Below, in pieces: positions 1-5,027 of a stretch of DNA of 5,027 bases (position 1 is the stretch's first letter; each line of letters begins with the position of its first letter). Source of the stretch: Elstera litoralis. GTDB taxonomy: Bacteria; Pseudomonadota; Alphaproteobacteria; Elsterales; Elsteraceae. A program made the position numbers and the translations under genes. The notes beneath the pieces are model-generated. The model was not told the DNA's origin. It did no database searches and was given only the letters and a program-made list of their open reading frames with translations. The stretch covers positions 1 to 5,027 of the forward strand of contig NZ_LAJY01000046.1 in the NCBI RefSeq assembly GCF_000963705.1, written 5' to 3'.

Positions 1-1160
1 ATTTTAGCGAGGACCGAGGTTAGATCGAGCGTCCGCTGGATCTGACCGCCGATTTTGGGAATGAGCTGATAGCTCTTCAGGCTCGGCAAACCGTCAAGAT
101 GCTTGAGAATCGGCAGCTCGCCCAAGATGCCATCCACCGTGGACGGCAGATAGACGACCATCGCGTGTTTCTGCATCGCATAGGAAGAGCCGACGAGGCG
201 CTCGAACATCGCGCCTTCGGTCACGGCATCGACGATCAATTCTGCCTGATCGTGGCCAGTGCCGTGGGCGATTGTCGTGGTCGAATCGAGCGGCCCCATC
301 GCGCGCGCAGCGATTTCGATCAGTGCCGGGCCTTGCGAAGTCATCCGAATTTCGGCATGCCCGCCGCCATTGCGGATTTCCAGCGCATCGAGCACGCCGA
401 TGATATAGCGCGAGAGTTGGTCTTGCACGTCACCCTGCGGCGGCAAGAGCCGATAGAAATCGTAGATCAGCGGCGAGCCGTTCAAGGAGCGTTTGCGCGA
501 CTCCAGAATGTCGCAAATATAATGGCGACCGTCGCGGCTGACGGTATTGACCACATATTCCAGCCCATCGAGATAGGATTGCACCAGCGCCCTAGTATTC
601 TGCAAACCGCAGAGATTGCGCGAATGGACAATGCGCTGAAACCCGTCGCGCACGTCGGCCTCGGAATGGCAAACGTGGACATTATCGGTGGAGGCGCTAT
701 CGAGCGGCTTGATGACGATTGGCCAGCGCCCATGCGCCTGCGCCCAATCGCCCGCCTCGTCTTCCGTCGTCACCAGCTTTTGCCGGGCAGCGTGAAGACC
801 GGCGCCGGTAATGCGCTCGATCATATCGAATTTATTGCGGCGAATGCGCGTCGTCGCCGGATCATTGCCGCGCACCCCAAGACGCGCGCCCAGAGCATCG
901 GCCAGTTCAACCGCCGATTCATTGCCCGGCAAAACGCAGCGAATATCATAGCCTGCCAATTGCGCCATCAGCGCGTCAAGGTCGCCCGTGTGAGCAATCA
1001 GCGCCTCGAAGTCGGTCCCGCGATAAGTTCTCAGCAAGGAATCGACAAGATTTGGGCCGCTCTGAACAGCAATGCAGCGGAATCCCCGGCTGCGTAAGTA
1101 ACCTGCAAATAAGACACCCGTCGAATACGGATCAACAATGAGGGCGCAGGGGGTGGACAT
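1..1160 (-). CDS. ATP-grasp ligase, BacD-like (3' end outside window)
   Basis: The reading frame is open from ATG at 1160 to the left edge (386 full codons, no stop), so the C-terminus is missing. Residues 1-100 form a pre-ATP-grasp Rossmann-like domain (ALIVDPYSTG near the start). The ATP-grasp core follows: K110 in RNKFDM, the ATP-binding lysine K151 in WPIVIKP with a Ser-rich loop after it, E201 in GLEYVV, then metal-binding acids E270 (GGGHAEI) and E282 (LIEIAARAMG) with R286. The E-x-A-A-R pattern recalls L-amino acid ligases such as BacD, about 470 residues long, which join two amino acids through an acyl phosphate using ATP. The enzyme should be cytoplasmic. The start is supported by an AGAGGAG ribosome site 8 bases upstream and a promoter at 1206-1233. 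The ATP-grasp fold is secure. Dipeptide ligation is inferred by similarity, and another carboxylate-amine ligase activity is possible. Confidence 0.9.
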   Translation of the reverse strand, partial: MSTPCALIVDPYSTGVLFAGYLRSRGFRCIAVQSGPNLVDSLLRTYRGTDFEALIAHTGDLDALMAQLAGYDIRCVLPGNESAVELADALGARLGVRGNDPATTRIRRNKFDMIERITGAGLHAARQKLVTTEDEAGDWAQAHGRWPIVIKPLDSASTDNVHVCHSEADVRDGFQRIVHSRNLCGLQNTRALVQSYLDGLEYVVNTVSRDGRHYICDILESRKRSLNGSPLIYDFYRLLPPQGDVQDQLSRYIIGVLDALEIRNGGGHAEIRMTSQGPALIEIAARAMGPLDSTTTIAHGTGHDQAELIVDAVTEGAMFERLVGSSYAMQKHAMVVYLPSTVDGILGELPILKHLDGLPSLKSYQLIPKIGGQIQRTLDLTSVLAK

Positions 1161-1168
1161 AGGGGATT

Positions 1169-1175
1169 CTCCTCT
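1169..1175 (-). promoter_or_regulatory. Ribosome binding site of the ATP-grasp gene
   Basis: On the minus strand AGAGGAG lies 8 bases before the ATG at 1160. It is a strong Shine-Dalgarno match at good spacing and fixes the start of the ligase, whose frame shows no better upstream start. Confidence 0.8.
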
Positions 1176-1200
1176 TCAGCCGCAGCGGAATCGGCCATAC

Positions 1201-1219
1201 TATAGAGTGTAACCCTATA
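1201..1219. promoter_or_regulatory. Imperfect palindrome over the -10 region, candidate operator
   Basis: The 19-base sequence TATAGAGTGTAACCCTATA is an inverted repeat: each arm has the form TATAGNGT, separated by three bases, with one mismatched arm position. It covers the -10 element and the -10-proximal spacer of the ligase promoter, a usual place for a repressor. Size and symmetry would fit a dimeric TetR-type or MerR-type regulator, but the 16-base promoter spacer is shorter than the 19-20 bases typical of MerR-activated promoters. No regulator gene is visible in the window, so the binding protein is unknown. Confidence 0.45.
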
Positions 1220-1233
1220 CCATCGTATGTCAA
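1206..1233 (-). promoter_or_regulatory. Sigma70-like promoter of the ATP-grasp gene
   Basis: Read on the minus strand, a perfect -35 TTGACA (1228-1233) is followed by a 16-base spacer and the -10 candidate TACACT (1206-1211, four of six consensus bases). The upstream stretch 1241-1266 has only 3 G/C in 26 bases and could act as an UP element. Transcription would start near 1199, leaving a leader of about 39 bases that contains the ribosome site. This suggests that the ligase can be transcribed independently of the three genes upstream. Confidence 0.6.
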
Positions 1234-1259
1234 AAGTAGCAATAATGATAATAAATGGT

Positions 1260-1280
1260 TAATAATCGGTTCGATAATTA
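1260..1280. repeat. A/T-rich inverted repeat at the acyltransferase stop codon
   Basis: Nine-base arms (TAATAATCG and CGATAATTA) with one mismatch flank a GTT loop. The right arm contains the stop codon of the acyltransferase gene. The predicted hairpin is weak and no T-run follows on the minus strand, so it is not a convincing intrinsic terminator. It could be a protein-binding site, a weak 3'-end structure or chance in A/T-rich sequence. Confidence 0.3.
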
Positions 1281-2009
1281 CGCTGTCGGCGCCCCATAGG
1301 CCAGGAACGACGCGCCATCCTGCGTGACTTGCTTGAACCCCATCAGCCCCTCGGCCAGCGCCGCCCGGTGTCCTTCGACATCGCGCAACAGCACCAGCCG
1401 CTCGGCTTCGGCCAGCTTGAGCGGCGCTTGACGCAGATCGCGCACGAACAAAAACCGCAGCTTATCGCCATGCATCACCAGCAACTGCCCGACGAGCATG
1501 CCGCAGCCCAGCATATTGCGCCAACTGGTTGGGTTGGTCAGTGCCACGCGGGCAGTGAGAATCGGCCGCCCCGCACCAATGGCCATCAGGGTTCGATAGT
1601 TGAACAGGCGGCGCTGCAAGCCAAACCCGCGAAAGCGCCCGTCGACCATCGAGCTTGCAATATGGGCCACCTCATCGAGGTTGGCGGGTGGCACCGGCAG
1701 ATCGGTCGCGAAATTGGGCATGCCGGGTTTCGGCAGCCCCAGAACCGTCACCGCCGCCAAGTGACTATCGATGAACAATCCAAAGGTAAAGCCGCGCTCC
1801 CCCTCCAAGTGCCAATCGACGAACTCGGGGACTTCCGGCACATACATGTCGGGGTCGGGCAGCTCCGCGAAAACCCTCTCGCGAAAGGCGATAATCGCGG
1901 CACGATCCTCTTGGCCCAAACGGCGAAACTGAAACGGTAGGCCACGCTCCGGTTCGCCGGGCGCGACCAGAACGCCGCTATCCAACCATTGTGCGCAAGA
2001 AACCAGCAT
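1278..2009 (-). CDS. GNAT-fold N-acyltransferase
   Basis: This 243-residue cytoplasmic protein has the GNAT pattern. It has an N-terminal helix region (FRRLGQEDRAAIIAFRERVF, about 28-47), a strand pair (GFTFGLFIDSHLAAVTVLG, 73-91), and then the acyl-CoA pyrophosphate loop RFRGFGLQ (125-132) at the start of a helix, preceded by EVAHIASSMV as strand 4. ARVALTNPTSWRNMLGCGM (153-171) matches the family's strand 5/helix 4 region, where the Asn and the aromatic residue pack near CoA. It is longer than a minimal GNAT domain (about 150 residues), with a leader of about 25 residues and a C-terminal tail of about 50. It would transfer an acetyl or other acyl group from CoA to an amine, but the acceptor cannot be read from the sequence. 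The start at 2009 follows a weak GGAAA site (2016-2020). The 31-base gap to the binding-protein gene suggests the same operon. Confidence 0.85.
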   Translation of the reverse strand: MLVSCAQWLDSGVLVAPGEPERGLPFQFRRLGQEDRAAIIAFRERVFAELPDPDMYVPEVPEFVDWHLEGERGFTFGLFIDSHLAAVTVLGLPKPGMPNFATDLPVPPANLDEVAHIASSMVDGRFRGFGLQRRLFNYRTLMAIGAGRPILTARVALTNPTSWRNMLGCGMLVGQLLVMHGDKLRFLFVRDLRQAPLKLAEAERLVLLRDVEGHRAALAEGLMGFKQVTQDGASFLAYGAPTA

Positions 2010-2040
2010 ATCCCGTTTCCAATCAGCCGATCACGCCCCC

Positions 2041-3072
2041 TTACGAGGTGATGACTTCGGCGATATTGAGCAGGCGCATCGGCGGATAGAGATCCAGCTT
2101 TTGCGCCACTGGAATGCGGATGATGAAGGAGAAACGCTTCAAGGTTTCGACCGGCACCGCCTGCGCGGGCTTGCCGCCAACGAGAATTTCGCTGGCTTTA
2201 TAGCCGGCGAAACGACCGACGTTATACGCGCGGCTCACCAGCCCCATCAGCATCTCGGACTGGCGCACCGGCAGTTCGGTTGCGCAGAAAGTGGGGATTT
2301 TCAGGCCCAACGCGGTATCGGCCACGATTTTGCTGTTGTTGGAACCAACGAGGGTGTCCGGACCAATATAGATGAAATCCGCCCCTTCCTTCGCCGCCGC
2401 CTGAACCAGATCGGGGATCGCCGCCGCGATGGGCTTTTTCTCCGCATCCATCGGAACGGGCTTGTCCAGCATCTGAAACCCGAGCGGTTGCTGCAAGGTG
2501 CGCAGCTCGTCCGCTGTGACCACCATATTGCTTTCCGCCGGATTATAGATGATCGCGAGCTTCTTCACCGGCTTCATCAGGCTGATCGTGCGAACCTGCG
2601 TGTCGAGCGGTGCGATGTGGCGCGTGCCCGTGCAGTTACGGCCCGGCGCTTCCAAGGATGGCACCACTTTAGAGGCGACCGGGTTCGTCACCGAGCTAAA
2701 CACGACCGGAATATCGAGAATGAACTTGCTCTTATCCGCCGCGTCATGGGCTCCCAGAACCGCCTGCGTGATCGGCGTGAAGATCGTGAAGATCAAATCC
2801 GGGCGCGTCTGGCGCAAGGCCTCGATATGCCCCGCCATGTCGGCCATATTGGTGACGACGCGCATGTCGTATTCGACCTTGATGCGCGCGTTGGCGAAGA
2901 AGTCCTTAAAGCCCGCAACGTCGCCGATATTCTCACGGGGCGTGATAATGGCGATGCGGAACGTCTTGCCGTTGGCGGCCTGCCCAAGAGCCGGGGCTGC
3001 CAGACCAGTCGAAAGACCGGCAGAGGCAATCCCCGCTCCGGCGAGAAAATGACGACGGGAGAAACTCACCAT
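2041..3072 (-). CDS. Periplasmic substrate-binding protein, PF04392-type, with Tat-like leader
   Basis: I place the start at 3072, giving 343 residues, rather than at the far upstream start 3195. The protein then begins MVSFSRRHFLAG, a twin-arginine-like signal followed by a hydrophobic Ala/Gly stretch, with likely cleavage after APALG (residue 30). The mature part is a two-lobe binding fold. Lobe 1 starts at FRIAIITP (38-45), and PDLIFTIFTPITQAVL (91-106) and IPVVFSSVTNPVAS (121-134) closely follow the ABC_sub_bind (PF04392) pattern. Lobe 2 starts at VKKLAIIYNPAESN (169-182), with ADFIYIGPDTLVGSN (231-245) and IPTFCATE (259-266). Family members bind small solutes, in some cases aromatic amino acids or related compounds. 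The start codon lies one base after the transporter stop, with AAGGA at 3083-3087, so translation is probably coupled. No ABC permease or ATPase gene is present here. The family call is firm and the ligand is unknown. Confidence 0.9.
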   Translation of the reverse strand: MVSFSRRHFLAGAGIASAGLSTGLAAPALGQAANGKTFRIAIITPRENIGDVAGFKDFFANARIKVEYDMRVVTNMADMAGHIEALRQTRPDLIFTIFTPITQAVLGAHDAADKSKFILDIPVVFSSVTNPVASKVVPSLEAPGRNCTGTRHIAPLDTQVRTISLMKPVKKLAIIYNPAESNMVVTADELRTLQQPLGFQMLDKPVPMDAEKKPIAAAIPDLVQAAAKEGADFIYIGPDTLVGSNNSKIVADTALGLKIPTFCATELPVRQSEMLMGLVSRAYNVGRFAGYKASEILVGGKPAQAVPVETLKRFSFIIRIPVAQKLDLYPPMRLLNIAEVITS

Positions 3073-3073
3073 T

Positions 3074-5027
3074 TTAAGCACGTCCTTCTTGCACGGGGGC
3101 TTTCGGCTCCCGGAAGGCCACAAACAAGATAATACAGATGGCAGTACAGGCCGCGAGGATATAGCCGATGCCGCTAATCGCGCCCGCATATCCATAGCGC
3201 GCCAGCAATAGCCCGGCCACGAAAGGCGCGATTACATTGCCGATGCGCTCCATCAGACGGAACATCGCCAGCACGGTGGTTTCGCTCAACTGTTTCGTCG
3301 TCTGACCGTGGGAGAGCGTCGTTACCAGCGCGAGTTGCGGCGTCATCACGAGACCGTGGGCAATGCCGAGCACGGTAAGCCCAATGACCATCGACCAAAT
3401 CGACGTATTCAGCACCGCAACGACGCCCGCAATCGCCGCCAACACGCCGCCCGCGACAACGAAAATCTTTCGATTTCCCAGACGGTCCGACAGATTGCTG
3501 GCGACCGGCGATACGAAGATCATCGCAAGCCAATACAGCAGCAGCACGCGCCCGATCATCGACTGGCTAATGCCCTGCTCATTCAGATAGAGCGGCACCA
3601 GGAAGAAGACCAGCGCGGTAAGCGCCAGCTTGGTTGGAATGGCCGAAAACAGCACCACGCCCATAAAGCGCGGATTGGCAACGAACAGCCCAAGGCTCGC
3701 CAAGCTGAACCGCTCGGACTGCGCGTGGATCGGACGTTCCTGAATGGCGCGATAGACCATCACCGCCGCCGCCACTGCCAGCAAGGCCGACAGCAGGAAC
3801 GTGGTCCGGAAACCGATCTGATCGGCCAAAATACCGCCGATGGCCGGCCCGCACACCCCTGCCGTTAGAATGCCGCCCGCATAGCCCGCCATCCCCTGCG
3901 CCCGGGTTTCGCGCGTCGTATTATCGATGACGAAGCCCTGCGCCGAAATGAACACCATCGCGTAACCGATGGCGGTGATCGAGCGGGCGACGAGCAGATG
4001 GATCAATGTGCCCGATAGGCCCGAGGCCGCAAGACCGATGGCCGCACAGGCCGCCCCGATCAAAAAGATCTTCCGACGCCCGAATTTCTCGGAATAAACC
4101 CCGGCAAAAGGCTGCGCCACCGCCCACAGCAGCATGAACAGCGCAATCGGCGCGCCGATCACCACTTCCATAGCAAGACCGGGAACCGGATCGAACAATT
4201 CCTTAATATAGACCGACAGAAACGTGCGCGTCAGCTCTTCGGCCAAGCTGAAGACGAAAACGGCAATGCGGATCAGCGCCGTGCCCTGCTGGCCGCTACT
4301 GACGATCGAGGCGGGTTTCGGCGGAAACGCATATTCGAATTTTTCGAGCGTGCCCGAAACGCGGGTGCGCGCCTCGGCGCCCCATCCCGTTACCGCCTGG
4401 GCAAGCGCCTCATACTGCTGCCGAAGCCCGACGACAGCGTCGTCAAGACGCATAGAAATACGGCCCAACTCGTCACGCGCTTTGGGGGCGATCGGTCGCC
4501 CGAAATAACCCGACGCCAACCGCGCCGCCAATTCGTGAATATCGCGAATCGGACGCAGAATGGAAGCGTTGACGAAGTAGAGCAGAATTTCGAAGGTAAA
4601 GAGCGCCGACACCAGCAGGATGATCGCAAGATCGTAATAGACTTCCTGCAACTGGCTGCTGATGTAATCCGCGCGCGCGCCGACGTGCAAGACACCGACA
4701 ATGCCGGCTTTTGTTTCAATCGGCAGCGATTTCGTCAGGAAAACCGTCCCCAAACGCCCCGGCGTCATCGCCTTGGCTTGCAGGGTCTCGCGGGTCAAGG
4801 GGGCGAGATTGGCCTCGAACTGGGTCGGCAGCGTGCCGCGTAGATGCAGGCGCTTGCCGTTCAGATCCGTGACGGTAATGAAGCCAATGTCTTTATTCCG
4901 GTCGAGGATATCGTCGAAAAGCTCATCGGTTCCGGCAAGTTTCTCGACGGGAATGCCCCAGGCCACCGCCTGATCCAACTGCGCCAGAACATAGGTGCCG
5001 ACCTTTTCGGCTTCTTTTCCAGCTCCG
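3074..5027 (-). CDS. Sensor-HAMP-MFS fusion transporter (5' end outside window)
   Basis: The frame is open from the right edge to TAA at 3074-3076, so 650 codons are visible and the true start lies beyond the window; a TTG at 4978 is internal. Counting that Leu as residue 1, a Cache/PAS-like extracytoplasmic region spans about -16 to 112 (ITVTDLNGKRLHLRG 34-48; AGIVGVLHVGARADYI 91-106). A membrane helix (about 116-139) and a HAMP module follow (LRPIRDIHELAARLASG 141-157, ARDELGRISMRLDD 167-180). After a linker with a short coiled-coil-like stretch, an MFS_1 transporter of about 12 helices runs from 232 to 625. It shows motif A in the loop 2-3 position (GVYSEKFGRRK, 293-303), a second copy in the C-half (SDRLGNRK), a motif B-like R332 with GYA, and a motif C-like GPAIGG (377-382), as in drug:proton antiporters. 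It sits in the inner membrane. Export driven by protons is likely; the substrate is unknown. The binding-protein gene follows after one base. Confidence 0.9.
   Translation of the reverse strand, partial: GAGKEAEKVGTYVLAQLDQAVAWGIPVEKLAGTDELFDDILDRNKDIGFITVTDLNGKRLHLRGTLPTQFEANLAPLTRETLQAKAMTPGRLGTVFLTKSLPIETKAGIVGVLHVGARADYISSQLQEVYYDLAIILLVSALFTFEILLYFVNASILRPIRDIHELAARLASGYFGRPIAPKARDELGRISMRLDDAVVGLRQQYEALAQAVTGWGAEARTRVSGTLEKFEYAFPPKPASIVSSGQQGTALIRIAVFVFSLAEELTRTFLSVYIKELFDPVPGLAMEVVIGAPIALFMLLWAVAQPFAGVYSEKFGRRKIFLIGAACAAIGLAASGLSGTLIHLLVARSITAIGYAMVFISAQGFVIDNTTRETRAQGMAGYAGGILTAGVCGPAIGGILADQIGFRTTFLLSALLAVAAAVMVYRAIQERPIHAQSERFSLASLGLFVANPRFMGVVLFSAIPTKLALTALVFFLVPLYLNEQGISQSMIGRVLLLYWLAMIFVSPVASNLSDRLGNRKIFVVAGGVLAAIAGVVAVLNTSIWSMVIGLTVLGIAHGLVMTPQLALVTTLSHGQTTKQLSETTVLAMFRLMERIGNVIAPFVAGLLLARYGYAGAISGIGYILAACTAICIILFVAFREPKAPVQEGRA
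3083..3087 (-). promoter_or_regulatory. Ribosome binding site of the binding-protein gene, inside the transporter gene
   Basis: AAGGA on the minus strand lies 10 bases before the ATG at 3072, within the last codons of the transporter gene. It supports the start at 3072 over the start at 3195, which would add 41 residues ahead of the leader and overlap the transporter by about 120 bases. Confidence 0.6.

Noticed and set aside
99..1097. A long plus-strand open frame (332 codons) through the ligase region
   Set aside because: It lies antisense to the clearly recognisable ATP-grasp ligase, has a His/Arg/Gln-rich composition typical of shadow frames in GC-rich DNA, and shows no known domain.
1161..1280. 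Intrinsic terminator between the acyltransferase and the ligase
   Set aside because: No GC-rich hairpin followed by a T-run was found on the minus strand; the only dyads are A/T-rich and lack a T-tract.
1329..1940. A plus-strand open frame (203 codons) opposite the acyltransferase
   Set aside because: Its His/Gln-rich composition and antisense position mark it as a shadow of the GNAT gene.
2101..3132. A long plus-strand open frame (343 codons) opposite the binding-protein gene
   Set aside because: It is Arg/His/Asp-rich, lacks recognisable motifs and is fully antisense to a gene with strong family patterns, so it is a shadow frame.
3073..3195. An upstream start for the binding protein that adds 41 residues
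   Set aside because: The extension would put a non-hydrophobic stretch ahead of a clear twin-arginine-like leader and overlap the transporter gene. The start at 3072 has its own ribosome site.
4671..4682. Short alternating GC run inside the sensor part of the transporter gene
   Set aside because: It encodes ordinary residues (GARAD) in frame and is short enough to be chance in GC-rich coding sequence.
4976..4978. TTG as the start codon of the MFS protein
   Set aside because: The same frame continues without a stop to the window edge as AEKVGTYVLAQ, which reads as the helix of a sensor domain, so this TTG is an internal Leu codon.

Overview
This 5,027-base window looks like a piece of an alphaproteobacterial chromosome. 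I infer that from the moderately GC-rich coding sequence, the GCG/CGC-rich codon use, and protein styles typical of that group (HAMP sensors, PF04392-type binding proteins, Tat-type leaders). Species cannot be named from the sequence. All four genes are on the minus strand and fill nearly the whole window. No tRNA, rRNA, CRISPR array, insertion sequence or phage gene was seen.

Layout in the order of transcription, right to left. (1) 5027-3074, open at the right edge: a major facilitator superfamily (MFS) transporter with an N-terminal extracytoplasmic sensor region, a membrane segment and a HAMP module in front of the 12-helix transporter. (2) 3072-2041: a periplasmic substrate-binding protein of the PF04392 type with a twin-arginine-like leader, starting one base after the transporter's stop codon. 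(3) 2009-1278: a GNAT-fold acyltransferase, 31 bases after gene 2. (4) 1160-1, open at the left edge: an ATP-grasp ligase whose active-site pattern resembles the bacilysin-type L-amino acid ligase BacD. The only real intergenic gap (1161-1277, A/T-rich) holds a good sigma70-like promoter for the ligase and an imperfect palindrome overlapping its -10 element, a candidate operator.

Genes 1-3 are packed as an operon. Gene 4 has its own promoter but could also be reached by readthrough, because no convincing terminator precedes it. Inference: the set combines ligand capture (binding protein), ligand sensing plus transport in one polypeptide (sensor-HAMP-MFS), and small-molecule modification (acyltransferase, amino-acid/carboxylate ligase). 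That would fit making and exporting, or sensing and detoxifying, a small peptide-like or amino-acid-derived compound. The sensor-transporter fusion is the most unusual element. No ABC permease or ATPase is visible for the binding protein.
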